This document shows, in pieces, positions 10,651 through 23,100 of a stretch of 64,000 bases of DNA. The notes under the pieces were generated by a model. That model ran no database searches and was not told the origin of the DNA. It saw nothing but the letters and a program-made list of their open reading frames with translations. Each line of letters begins with the position of its first letter. Within the stretch, counting starts at the first letter, position 1. The DNA is from Branchiostoma floridae (taxonomy: Eukaryota; Chordata; Leptocardii; Amphioxiformes; Branchiostomatidae): assembly GCF_000003815.2 (NCBI RefSeq), contig NC_049991.1, forward strand, positions 20,577,330 through 20,641,329. The letters run 5' to 3'. The position numbers were made by a program, and so were the translations under genes.

Positions 10651-12220
10651 ATGGCAGGTAAGTATATTACTTTCTTATTTTTGACATTGTATAATGATGG
10701 GGTGACAAATAAGCACATATGCTGGTGTCACAGACATGGCCATGTGACATGCTTACAGGAACAAGTAGCTGAATTTTGGAAATGATAAAGCCGTCAACTA
10801 AGAACCTTATTGCTCTTAATGGTTCTTTCAAATAATGCTCCATAATTTCACTTTTACTATTGGTCTAAAAATCTTAAATCCTTGATGAAAAGGAATCATT
10901 ATCATTATTATAATATATGCATGGAGGTTCTTCAATCCCAGTGTTTTGGGCAAAGTCTTGTGTTGGCAGAACAATGTTACAGATTTTAGCAGATTTACTT
11001 TTGCATTGTACCTAATACTAATTCCAATGAACATCATTCTGGTTGGTATGTATGCCTTTTTCTTCAGCTAGTAAACTGAAGAAATACATAACTGCTTGAA
11101 GTTGTAATAACTTTTTGTTTAATGGTAAATCCTGTACACTGACTCATCCAACACAAACATAACTCATCCACTGGCAGGTAATCAACAGGTGAGTAAAATG
11201 AAGGCAGCACCACCAACAGATGCCCAACAACAGCAGATAGAGAACAATCTCACATTTGAGGAGGCAATTCAACAGGCTCAACAAAAAGGACAACTGCCAG
11301 CATGGCAAGGCCCACAGAGAGGTCAGCAGGATTTCATTGACAAACTGGTCAAGAATACACCTGCCAAAAGGAGTTTCAACGAGAAGTGCAGGAGACAGCA
11401 GGGGGGAGAGTGGGCAAATGAGAGGCTCGGTAACACCAATAGGCCCCAGGCGGTCTACCCAGCTAAGGTTTGCGCTGCCCATTGTGTATTCTATACTCTT
11501 TGTAATGTCAACTCCATTGAGGCTCATTGTAACTGATGGCCCCTCTGTTTGCACGGGCAGTGTGTAACAGAAAATATTTCATCATGATTTATGTCAGTTA
11601 TTAAAAAAAAGGTTAACATCATTTGGCAAATAGATAGAAAGGGTCATTCTGTAAACAAGGTCGACAGAGATTGACCGAAAATTTAGAGGGGTAAGTCACT
11701 ATAGTTATTACAGTGTTTGAAGTAAAGTTTTATTATTTAGCAATTTCTTTATAATTATTTTATTCTACCAACACAGAGATGAATTTTCATGCAAAGATCA
11801 TTCATGGCAAAGATCACTATGAGATCCTGGTTTAGCAATATTACTAGAAGTAAATTTGTACCATAAAAATTAACACATTCTCCTGCATAGGTTGCCATTC
11901 CTGTGGCAGTTCAGGTGTATAACACCGAACTGCAGTACTACAATACCCACAACAACACCTTGCAATTGACTCCATACGAGAAAGCTTGTGCACACAGGGA
12001 TCAGTACAGACAGGAGAGGGATGACGCCAGAGGAGAGAGGGACCAGGCTATACAGCAGACGAAACGGGCTGAAGAGGAGAGGGACCAGGCTATACAGCAG
12101 ACGAAACGGGCTGAAAGGGAGAGGGACCAGGCTATAGGAAGGGAAAGGGAATCCCAAGACAGAATAGATGTGCTTGAAGATCAGATAAAGGTTCTTCAAT
12201 TGCAACTGAGGCAGCAGTGA
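10651..12220 (+). CDS. Gene A: coiled-coil protein of the death-fold cluster (208 aa, three exons)
   Basis: The exons are 10651-10657 (ATGGCAG), 11178-11467 and 11891-12220. The phases agree and the coding sum is 627 nt. The first exon encodes only M-A and part of a Gly. Exon 2 is Gln-rich (APPTDAQQQQIENN, then FDEA-like FEEAIQQAQQKGQLPAW and DFIDKLVKNTPAKRSFNEK), a soluble helical segment of unknown family. Exon 3 starts VAIPVAVQVYNTELQYYNTH, nearly the same as the start of gene D, then forms a coiled coil. That coiled coil contains a 42-bp (14-residue) tandem repeat of ERDQAIQQTKRAEE. No death-fold domain is visible. A CCAAT-containing module shared with B and C lies upstream. Role unknown; oligomerising partner of the neighbouring death-fold proteins is an inference from position and shared sequence. 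Confidence 0.7.
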
Positions 12221-13590
12221 TAGGAGTCATAAACTGAATGATTTAGCCACTTGAGTCCCATTTGTCACAAGTTGTTAAAAAAACAACCCATAAACGTTCT
12301 GAAAAAATATCTAACCATTAAACTCCATAATATGAATTTTAGCACATATCTTAGCGTCAACAAAGTCACCAATAATGTTTAAGTGAGCTTTTAAAAAAGG
12401 GCCCATTATTAAGGGCAAGCAATGGTTACTTTACTAAGGAAGAATAAATTTTCAATGCTGTGTAGCCAGTTGTTTTTAACGGTAAGTACATTTAGAAGAA
12501 AGTAATTTTACAAAGAAATTGATAACTATAGATTCAATTGTGTTTATTACACTAAGGAGCTCATTGCAAAGAGAATGGCTTTGAATTTGGCATTTATTAT
12601 AGATATGATTCATATCAATATATATAATAGTGTAGATTACAAGCATGCACCTTGTACTGTGACAGTCATGCATCTTATCATTTATAGTGTCAAGTTTATT
12701 TTTTAATAATCTTTGAAGAACACTGTGGCTCAGGTATTCTAGTTTACCTCAGGCTTTGTTTAACCAGACTGGGTGTAACCAATTCTCTTGGGCCAGGCAT
12801 AATATTAGCTAGCTGTGCAAATACACTGTTGGTTGGTCATTAAAATACATGACTACACCTACGCTTCTACCAACCTTGGCTGTTAACACTTTGCTAATGC
12901 TGACACATTACAGTCATGGTTCATTTTGTATGATATTAGTCATACTTATTATAATAAACATATTACGAATATTATGCAACTGTTACAATGAATTCCATTC
13001 CATTTGAATGTTTGTGATGCAATTCAGCAGTCTTACTCTGTAGCTCTAACTTGCTCATGAAAAATACACAATATAATTTGATATCCTGCCTTTTTGGTGT
13101 CGTGAGTTTTTCCTTGATTGCAGAGACGGTGTTATCATATTATTTTGAATGAAACATTTAACGGGAAATGAGTTAAAGGACTAATAGGAAGCACACAGAA
13201 GTTTATGGAAGCACAATCTCAAGTATCGCGGCCACCAGTCCTATTCCAGGATTTAATTCTCATTCAGAAGCTTTAAAATATTTGAAAAAGAAAAAGACAG
13301 TGTGTGGAAAGGCAGGATAATTACACATTCAAGCAAATGACAGTTTTTTCATCTAAATTACAATTCTTTTAAGTTAAGGGAAAAGAGTATTTTGCAAACT
13401 CCGGTATTTGAGAGAAGGACTTCCATTATATTGTTTGGAAAATTTGTCACAAAAGAACTAACTCTCTTGACATACTCTATCTCAAGTGTTTGGTATAGAA
13501 TGTACAAATGTACAAGGTTAACTTCCAAGTGTTTAGGTAACATGAAACTTCAAAAGCCAGTGAATAACCCGGTAGAAAAAACAACTGACC
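12221..13590. other. Spacer between genes A and B
   Basis: AT-rich non-coding DNA of about 1.4 kb. Short frames here have no domain or splice support. No repeat family was recognised. Confidence 0.5.
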
Positions 13591-13591
13591 T

Positions 13592-13760
13592 GCATGTAGT
13601 GTTTGTGATGAAAGTACTAACCAATGAGAAAGGCTGTAACAAGTCTGTAAACAACACATTGGACTTCGATCTTAACATAAGATAGGGAGACGCTGCCATG
13701 ACTGCTGGAAGTCGGATTCGGAAGTAGTCAAGGAAAACTGTTCTTTCGCATTGATTCAAG
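13592..13760 (+). promoter_or_regulatory. Shared promoter module and 5' non-coding exon, gene B
   Basis: CATGTAGTGTTTGTGATGAA, then ACCAATGAGAAAGGCTGTAA (CCAAT at 13621) and GGACTTCGATCTTAA, closely matching the modules of A and C. A likely 5' UTR exon ends at 13760 (TTCAAG, donor GTGAGC). It includes AGACGCTGCCATGACTGCTG, which resembles AGACGCTACAGTCATG in gene C. The ATG here opens a nine-codon upstream frame. Confidence 0.55.
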
Positions 13761-14041
13761 GTGAGCTCACTCACTGTCAGAATTATTATCTACTTGAATG
13801 AAGCGTAAGAAATTACAATGTGTTACATTGAAATCCTTTAAGAGGGAAGTTGTTAACCAAATCTTTTATTGACAAAACTCTCTGTTTGACCACTACCAAT
13901 TTTTCAGCCCTTTTGCTGTTATACTTAATTTAGTTACTGCATCAAACCTTCTGAAAGGATTGCAATATCACCAGAATGTCTCTATTTCAGGAAAAAAAAT
14001 TAATCGTGGTGAGAGGTCCATTCAGGCAACGACTTTGCAAA

Positions 14042-16079
14042 ATGTCTGCACAAGGTGAGATACAAAAAATACTCAGTCTGGTAATATCTATACTCACTGA
14101 GTCTTTGAGTTTTTTTCCCAACTTGAATGTGTGACGACTGCTTCTTGAATAAAAAAACTTTTACAAAACTTTTTAAGTCTTTCCTAAAGTTGCAGCACAT
14201 TTGAAATAGGTCAACTCCCTTCAACTTTCTCCTCAGGATGCCAACATTTTGTGGACATTATATATTAAGTAAAATTTATACGAACTACTGCAGTGATCTT
14301 GCATACACACTGCAGCTACAACCAGGCGACTTTTTCTTAAATTGGTGCACTGCATCTTGGTCTCCTCATACATCTATTTCTGTAGCTCCCTTAAAGGAGT
14401 CCTTAGCTCCAGAAGAGAGGGTTATTTTTTTTACAGATATTAAAAATATTCATGATGAAGGAACTGTCTATACTGTAGGAAATTCATGCATGGGTGAGGG
14501 TCTGCATGGTTCAACTTTAGTGTGTGTGAATTATAATTGTTGTACAAGCACACATATGCGTACGTCTAGTAGTTCACCAAGGAGCTTATTTGTAGGAACT
14601 TCAAGGAGCTGATGCTTCACCAAACGTGGAATTCTGCAGAAAGTTGCTGGTTTTGTAAACATTGATACTAGTGGAAAATAATTCTTACACTCCTTTCTGG
14701 AGTTAGGACTAATTTCAAAATAATTAATTTCATCCATGATGCTTCTAGAAAATGCTACTAACATGCAGTAACTTATAATATGTTCACTTTGCAGGTGTTG
14801 AAAGCTACTTTATCTTCATTAAGAACCGAGTAAGTGCAGACTGGAAGGACCTGGCTTGGTGTCTTGGGTTTAGAAGACCAGACATAGACAACATTGACAC
14901 CAAACACCGGGATGACAAGTCCCGATGTATGGACCTGTTGCAGGAATGGCACAAGCTGAAAGGAAACGCTGCCACCATACATGTGCTGATGGAGGCCCTA
15001 CAAGATGCAGAACTACAACATGTGGTGGACAGTCTGAAGGACAAATATAATGGTATGACTGAACATATAATATTATGAGTCTTTTAATTTTTTAAATGAA
15101 ATTTACTTTCAGTTGTAATGACTGTTAATCAAAAATCAATTTTTTTCCATACTCAGGTATTTTGACTAAGTGTGTTGTCTAGATGTAGTAGATCTGTACA
15201 TTATTATTTGCAACTGTAGTAAGTCTGTATTTAATTTGCTTAAACCTTGCTCAACAGAGTTAAAAGAAGAGCAAAGCTCATCAGCAAGTGGCCCATTCCC
15301 AATGATGGAGGCATCTAAAGGTACATTTTGCTGTTAATAGTTGCATAAAAGGTAGTAAAATATCAAGGCCATGCTAACTAAGATGCCCTATATACATGTA
15401 TACAAAAAATCCTGGTGAGGACACTGATAATGGTAGTATGAGACTACTCATAATTAAAAATTGAATCTAATCAAGAACGTGAAATTTGATATAGGACAGT
15501 CACTGTACGTATGCTTTCCTTGATCAGAATTTGAAAGTAAAAGTCTCTAGGCTCAGATCTTAAGTTTCATTGGACAGGGATCAAGTTTTTATCTTTTTAA
15601 AAAGTTCTGTTCCATTTACCATTTTCTGTCTAGTTCCAATACAGGGACAAGTGCAAACAGCCAGAGGGGAGACAGATCAAGTCCTGGTTCTTAGTCTGAC
15701 AGGGGAGATAACCAGGCTGACACAAGAGAAGGAGAAAGCACAAAAGCAACAAAAGTTGGAAATCCAGCAGTTACAGGAGTACGGCAAGGCCACAGAAGCT
15801 GAAATTGAAGTACTGACAGCTGAAATCACAAAACTGTGCAACCAAGTGGCAGATATTCCTGAGCTTCGAGATGAAGTGAGAAAGTTAAGAGAGAAAGATG
15901 AAACATCACAAAATGTACTATCAGAACTGAGGCAAGAGATGCAGCAGTTGAAGGACATTATCAAAACAAGGAATGAGGCCATAGAAGAGAAGGACCGGGC
16001 TCTAAGAGAGAAGGACCGGGCTCTAAGAGAGAAGGACATGGCTCTAAGAGAGAAGGACAGGGCTCTAAGAGAGAAGTGA
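14042..16079 (+). CDS. Gene B: Death domain plus coiled-coil protein (259 aa, five coding exons)
   Basis: The coding exons are 14042-14054, 14795-15052, 15258-15320 and 15634-16079. A likely non-coding exon ends at 13760 and the start codon lies in an exon beginning at 13991. Phases agree; 780 nt. Residues 5-90 are a Death domain: VSADWKDLAWCLGFRRPDID, then SRCMDLLQEWH, GNAATIHVLMEALQDAEL. This has the W-x-x-LA-x-x-LG and DLL-x-x-W pattern of helices 2-5. A Ser-rich linker (ELKEEQSSSASGP) leads to a coiled coil from residue 112 onward. The end is a tandem array of the 21-bp unit RALREKD. The linker and the stretch NQVADIPELRDEVRKLREKD are nearly identical to gene C. After the TGA at 16077 the coiled coil continues in the next frame to 16350 (DRALEEKDWALSQAQEKAQK, later Lys/Glu-rich). 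A one-base slip inside the repeat array therefore probably shortened the protein. Death domains assemble signalling complexes; the pathway is unknown. Confidence 0.8.
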
Positions 16080-16105
16080 TAGGGCTCTAGAAGAGAAGGA
16101 CTGGG
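15975..16105 (+). repeat. 21-bp coding minisatellite in gene B
   Basis: Five to six head-to-tail copies of GAGAAGGACCGGGCTCTAAG, each encoding one heptad, RALREKD. The last copy (16071-16100) has an extra base that moves the frame. Confidence 0.8.
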
Positions 16106-16350
16106 CCCTGAGCCAGGCTCAAGAGAAGGCTCAGAAGCCCATACAATTGCAAGATATGAAAGATGCCCTGGTGAAGGTTGAAGAAGAGACCCTGCAGCAA
16201 GAGAAGCAGGTCAAGAAAGAGGAGAGGAAGGAGGAGGAGGAGGAGGAGACTGCATCAAAGCAGAAGGTCAAAGCATCTAGTAAAACTAGAAAAAGAGAAG
16301 TCTTGAGTAGGGGTCCCTCTCTTCCTAACAGTTTTCCAGGCTGCACCTGA

Positions 16351-18850
16351 GGCAACTACTTAGTAATAACAGGTCACCTGAACATGAGTTAGCACCAAAA
16401 CTGGCATTCTCTCCAGACCCTATATAATGCTCTTGCCTCAACATTGTGTTTTTTTAAATTGATAAACACGTCTTGAGTTTTTCTAACGGATAGAATTTGA
16501 GATACATTACATTGAACGCAACAGGAAATGGCTTTATTACCTTAAAGGGGCACACCAGTTTATGGAGGTACACCGAAGCTGCAAACCACAGGTCTAGCAA
16601 CCATATCTTCCATCACACTTATGTCACAGACTGTTAGTATTTTATACCGGTATCCTGTATTTGACTATACTGCTGCAAGGGACTACATATTTATCAAATA
16701 AAATGACTGTGTCTCATAATAATATTTCTAACTTGAATTAAACACAAAACTACAGTATGAAATAAAGCCCCTGCGTGTGACAGAGGTGCTTTGTATGACT
16801 GTTACAGTGTTAATTCTCTTCTATTAGTATCTATAAAAAATTATCATGAACTCTCAACCCCTTTTTGCATTTTGTTGAATGTTCTCTTTAAAAGTCTGAA
16901 TGACAGTGAATGACATTGCCCCTGCATGAAAGAAGAAAAGCTGCTAAAGGCCCACGACCATCCAACCGTAAACCACATACTTTATATCCATGTAAATTTT
17001 AAACATTCCAGTTGTACCTAATGGCAGGCCATGAAGTTGTTTATGTTCCGCCCAGCAGGGGCAGATTAGTGCTCCTCCCAAGTGTCTTTGTAACTGCATA
17101 TGAATGGCCGGGACAGCCGCGACAGGGAAAAACTCTGACGCGTTCCTGTCGGTGGCGGTGCTAAACTGTAACGCGACGCGCACGCGACGCGCACGCGACA
17201 GTAACGCGTTCCTATCGCGTTTGCATTTGTCAGAGTTGAATACTAAAGTATGTTGCAATCAGTACTGTATGATTGGGAGGACTCTCAGAGTCAGTTTCAT
17301 AGTGGCTGCCAAAAAATGTCCTTGCAGACTTAATGGTAGTGAGCTTATGATTTTCTGATGTGTTATCAATATTATAAAACAATGAATAGAAAGTATTAAT
17401 GTAACTGTAATCTAAAGAATAACATCTTTATCAGCTTTTTACGATGATCATTTAGTTATTGAATTAGTACAACTACAGATCACATGGTCACGTGCCCAGC
17501 CGTGCAACCTGTGTGCACTGCAATGCTGTATTGAATGATAATATAATAAATACATGAATAAACTGGTGTTTCAGATCGAATTGTGTTGTTTTTGAATCTC
17601 ATCCATATCTGGCATATGTTGAATATAATAAACAAACCTGCAAGTGCGGCAGCTGATAAAATGAGCCATATATTTTGCAAATCTTTGAATATCTTTCACA
17701 TTTCATATGATAGATAACATTTCAAGGTCTTTTAATTTAGTAACATAATTTTTTTCCACCAAGTTAAATTACACAAATTATTATACCAAACAATAAGCAA
17801 TCCATAAATTTGTCGCATTTCTAAGAAATAAGATGGACAACTCAAACTTCAAGGCGTAACAATAAAGATTAACAGTAATACTATATGTTTTATGACTGTC
17901 TACTAACTGAAAATTCAAATTACTGTGATCGTTACTGTGCAAGAGACACCCAATAACATTAATTAATGAGATGCAAGAGAAGGAAGTCAAAAACTATCAG
18001 TCACAATTGAACTGCGACCTACCTTGCTAGATGCTGAAAGTCAGTCTTTCTTTCTAGTTGGCATTTGAAAGGAAATATCATCGAACATTTTGCCAAACTT
18101 AATATCTTCAAAGATTTCATGGTATGAGGAACTTGGCTCAAACAGCTCTGATCACACTTTACCCTAGGCTTGTTTTTCAGCCCTCACTTACTGATTTTCA
18201 AACAATTACAGGAAAGGTATTCAAATAAAGCACTTAGTCTAGTTAACAGTATCAAGAACAAGAAGCAAATGTATCCCACAAAACAAGAAAACTTATAGTT
18301 GGAGATCACTAGAAATAGACTGCACCCAGACAATCAAAGCCAAGAACATACATGTGTGTACTAGTAGACTACTACCAGCTTACTTCAGGCAAGGTCTGTA
18401 TTAACACTAAGTGACCTTGACTGGTCTTACAACAGGAACAAAGGCCCAGCATGCCAGGTACAACAGGTGAAACCATTGTATTTGGAGGGGGTGAAAACAA
18501 TTTTTTTCTTTTGTCTAAGTTGTGCCACCACAGTTTTCAAGCGTTCAGGCTATTATCATAATATAATAAACACCTGTTTTTATAACCATGTTTGAACTAC
18601 AAGGCTTGAAAACTTTGACCCTCAATCACCTGAAGTTGTTGTGTACTGTTACTTAGGTGCACCTGCCAGGTGTAACGAATCATGCACAGGTGTTCAGTAA
18701 TGGGATCTATGATTGGTGCCAACTGTTGAAAGGTCATTGTCACAAAATAAAACTATCCAGTTAGTCTTTGATGCATGTTTAGTGAATATGATAAATGTTT
18801 CAAGTATGGAAAAGGATTAAGCTGTGTAGCCATAAAAACTAACAAGAGTA
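16351..18850. other. Spacer between genes B and C
   Basis: It holds the presumed 3' UTR of B. At 17100-17225 there is a CpG-rich patch with a short tandem GCGACGCGCAC repeat. The rest is AT-rich non-coding DNA. TCTATGATTGGTGC at about 18706 is shared with the gene A upstream region. No other gene seen. Confidence 0.5.
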
Positions 18851-18851
18851 A

Positions 18852-19006
18852 ACAACTGCCATGAAGAAATTGACCAATGAGGAGGGCTGTAACAGGTGTC
18901 ACTCCTACTGCACTTTGACCTTAAACAAGAGACGCTACAGTCATGTAAATGCTGACAGCAGTGCAAGGAAACAGCTAGTTTGTGCAGTTCAGAATCTAAA
19001 TAAAGG
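18852..19006 (+). promoter_or_regulatory. Shared promoter module and 5' non-coding exon, gene C
   Basis: TTGACCAATGAGGAGGGCTG with TAACAGGTGT (CCAAT at 18874), then GCACTTTGACCTTAAACAAG and AGACGCTACAGTCATG. Word order and spacing match the gene B module. A likely 5' UTR exon ends at 19006 (AATAAAG, donor GTAAGTT), 1.1 kb before the coding start. Confidence 0.55.
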
Positions 19007-20133
19007 TAAGTTGTCTGCCTAACAACTGATGTTAGTGTGTCAAAAACAAAATGTTACAAGATCTTTCTACATTTCATTGTCAAACACCACAGACTTCAGT
19101 GAGAGTTTAGTTTCACTTCCTGGTGTTTTGTTTGATCACTCCCAATGTCTGTACATGTACACCTGTTAACAGCTTTAGGAAAACTTTTCCAAGTAGAAAA
19201 TGTTGTCAAATCACATATGCATGGCTCCAATATAGGCACAACCCAACAGTTTTCTGGCAACTTTTTGCCTTTGCTGGCAGTCCTAGAACATAAAAATACT
19301 GCAGCTACAGGACCTGGTGCTGTTCTTGTCCCCAGCAAAACTTAGCAGGTCGCAGGTTCCTGAACATGCCTTGCATGATTTAAATATGACTATCAGTGAT
19401 TCCATACCTGGTGAACATTGAAAGGTGTAATTTATAGCAATCAACACTGTGACATCACTCAGAGGAAATATATTAACCATTTTTCTTCAAACTTAACACA
19501 ACATATCTAACATTAACCACTTTAGGATTTTGAAAAGTTTAAAAACTGTGTACTTTAAGTTTAATAAAGAAAATAGGGTTACTAGTACTGATCGTGTATC
19601 TGATTTAATTTGATATTATATCAATGACAATGTGTCCCTTTTTTCCCCAGCACCTATTCGAAAACGGCAGTAGGCAAAATGTTTCACCAGGAAAAATTTG
19701 ATCATTATGTTGTACGGTTAATTATTAATGGCAGGCAACCCGTGTGCCAAACAAGAAAAGACTCATGAGGGAACAACGAAAAACCACAAAATCTGCCACC
19801 TTCAACCTTTGGACTCTTGCCCTACCTGCCTGGCATACTGTAACAACAGATAACCATAGGACCGTGCCCAAGCAATCTCTATGTTTCCATTTTTACAAAA
19901 ATAACGGTATTTACCCAAACGTAGCATTCACAGCTTGCTACATGTAAGTAGCTGAGGGCATATTAAGTAGAAGACGTTTAGGTTGCAGAATTATAGAAAC
20001 ATCGATTATTATTACTAAATTAAATATAACATCACCCTATTTTTGAACTTCAATAGAATTGGTCTTGTGAAAAGAACGTACAGAGAGGTTTGGGGTTTGT
20101 CCAGACGTGTGTTACGGCGCAAAACTTCTCCTG

Positions 20134-23100
20134 ATGGCAAACAGTCCTCGCCAGGATCTGTACCTGGAGATATCCCGGAACCTTGAAGACCAAGAACTTA
20201 CAGATCTCCGCAACTATGTCTGCGGGACAAAGATTTTACCCGCGAGATTCGTCCAAAAAGCAGACGCTCACCAGATCTTTAACCAGCTTGAGAAAAAACA
20301 GAAGTTAAAGCCGGGAGATATCTCCTTTCTGACCAACCTGTTGAGAAACATTGACAGAGATGATTACGCAGAGAAGGCAGAGAAGATTGCTGAGAATGAA
20401 AGAAAAGGTATGTTTACATACTAATAGTAAGTTGTTATAATTCAACAGTCATATATATAGCCAAAAGAAATACCAAACATGCATAGTCAGGGCTCAAAAT
20501 ACCTACATACCTGAAACAATAACATAGCCGTACCAGTAAACATTGAAAATTACCTGCACCAGACAAATTTAACCTGCACCACTCAGAATTTTGGAAGTAT
20601 AGATCATACTAAAACTGTTCATAAACCATTGCTAGTTTTTTTTTCTTTTATACTTTATAGGTGGTGATGGTCAATGCAGCTAATAACAATCCATATACAG
20701 CTACATTATAGGACATTTATGAATAAAACCTAGTGCTTGGACCAGTGCAGGTTAGGTGCAGGTAGACACCAGAAATACCTGCACAGCTCCAATTTTACTT
20801 GCATTAACCTGCATATGCAGGTGGTATTTCGAGCCCTGATAGTACTAGTAGTAGTCTGCATGCATGATCTTCACACAACTTCTTTATGATAACTTCTTAC
20901 TTGCAGATAAGGAGCAGGTCCTCAAGATTTCTGTATAATAATCACAGGCCTGACAGTGGTGAAGAGACAAGAGTCACTGTCATATAATGATTGTCCCTTT
21001 CTCAACAGAGTTAAATGAAAAGCCAAACTCAACTGCAAGCCAGCCTCGGCGTCGATTGTCACCAACTGTAAGTGATGATGATGATGATGATGATGTAAGT
21101 GGCCCCAAGGCAAAAGTGAGGAGGGAGGCTGAAGGTATTATAGTACGGTAAATTCGTGCATTTCATATTGAATGAGCAGTAATGAATTATATTTAGTTTG
21201 AAATTGAAATACTAGTAACTGAAATGCTGTTGTGTGTGTGTATAAAATTACAATGTACCTTTGTTTGCTCCTCAACAGATTTGAATATAAAGCCAATGCC
21301 ACCAGTGACCAGCCAAAAGGCGACAAATGGTAATTTCAATTCACAATGTAAAAGAGATCGACAAATATTTCATGTATCTTTCAACTTACCCAAGAATAAA
21401 ATCATGTACAATGTACTAGTACATGTGGGTCTGCATAAACACCTCAAATAACCTCAAACAAGCTGGTGTGTTACGCCGAAGGGTGGTTATACCTGCTATA
21501 TAGATACAGAGACAACCTAAAACGACAATGCACATCAGGCAACGGCCTTGTGTGGTGCTCTGGATACATTGTTTAATAACATGCATGAATGAATTTAAAA
21601 AATGCAGCAAGTCATAACTTAGTTAGCAAATTTAAAGTTATAAGTTTCAACATCAAAGCAATTTGAGGCTGACAAATACTTAGTATACAAGTACATTGTT
21701 TGTACTTATAAGTTGACAATGATATTTTGTGCTATGCTATAATCTCATGAGCCACTTGAGGTTAATTACAGCATCCACAGTTTTAATTTCTAACTGTATG
21801 CAGCTGTCGTCTGTGGACTGAAGAAAAACATTGAAAACTTCACCATGTAGACTCCTAACACAGACGATCCAATATGGCGACTAGAAATTGCTTTGATCTT
21901 GAAACCGGCAGATTAACTCGAAATAATTGGTAAATACTTCAGACTTGCTGCGCTTTTTAAATTCATAAATGCATAAATAAACAATGTATCCAGAGCGCCA
22001 TGCAAGATTGTTGCCCCATGCACACTGCATATTAGAGCCGTAGCCAGACCGTTTGCATGTCTGCATGAACAATACACAAAATGAATCTAAAAGATACTGA
22101 TTGAGAAAATAGCACACATGCATGTTTGAGCAAAGAATGAGTTTACTACTGATTGATATGAATTTACCTGACTGTCAATGTTGTTCTTGATGTTTACAGA
22201 AGATAACCAACAGAAATATATAATTATAATATCAACAAACTAGGATTTGAATAGTAGACACAAATATGGCACGGTACAGTTCAATGAATCAGTAAAAACA
22301 ACAATCCTTTAGCACTAATTTTGCACATCTCTTTTGTCAGCAGCCGAGCCACCTATACTACATATTGTGGTACGGATAGTCGATAGAGTGCAAGACAGTG
22401 TCAAAACGCCAAAGGAGGCACGGCAATGGGCATCAGCCAAAAAGACACTGTACACAACTGCCATAAAAAGAGATGACACCCGCAATATACTGAAAAAAAT
22501 AGAACCTGAAGTCAAGACTGTCCCTGACCTGATGGAAGTGGTGAAAACAGTCAAGGAATTGGAGAGTCTAGGTGGCATTGTGGTTCCTAATGTAACATTT
22601 GGCAGCCTTGTGTTCCACCTGCGATGTACGGACCTAGTGGGGCTAGGCAAACTTTGGTTCATGTACAAACATGGAGAACTAGACAAACTGATGCATGGCT
22701 GTTTAACAAGGGAGGAGACCTTACAGCAACTGTCTGCTGAGAACATCACTGTGAAGGCGACCATCGAGGCAGAGGAATTCAGAAACGCCTTGGCATACAT
22801 CCTCAACATACCTGCCGCAAAAGGTAACTGGTCATACCAACCATTCAATTCCCTTGTTAACATTCATTTAATTATTTCATAGCCCCTAATACTAGTAACT
22901 TCCCAACAGCTCTTTATCTAGACATGTTTTGTTCATAATAATGCATCATAATATCAGACAACTAAATATTCTATGGTATATAATGATACAGGTCTATGTT
23001 AGTTATCAGCAAAGAGTATGGGATCAAATGAAAGCCAATATAAGAACTTGAAGATCTGCATTATTACATAAGTATTACAGTAGTTAAATGACTTGATTTT

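Noticed and set aside
17100-17358. 84-codon frame over a CpG-rich patch
   Set aside because: Driven by a short GC-rich tandem repeat; no domain, start context or splice support.
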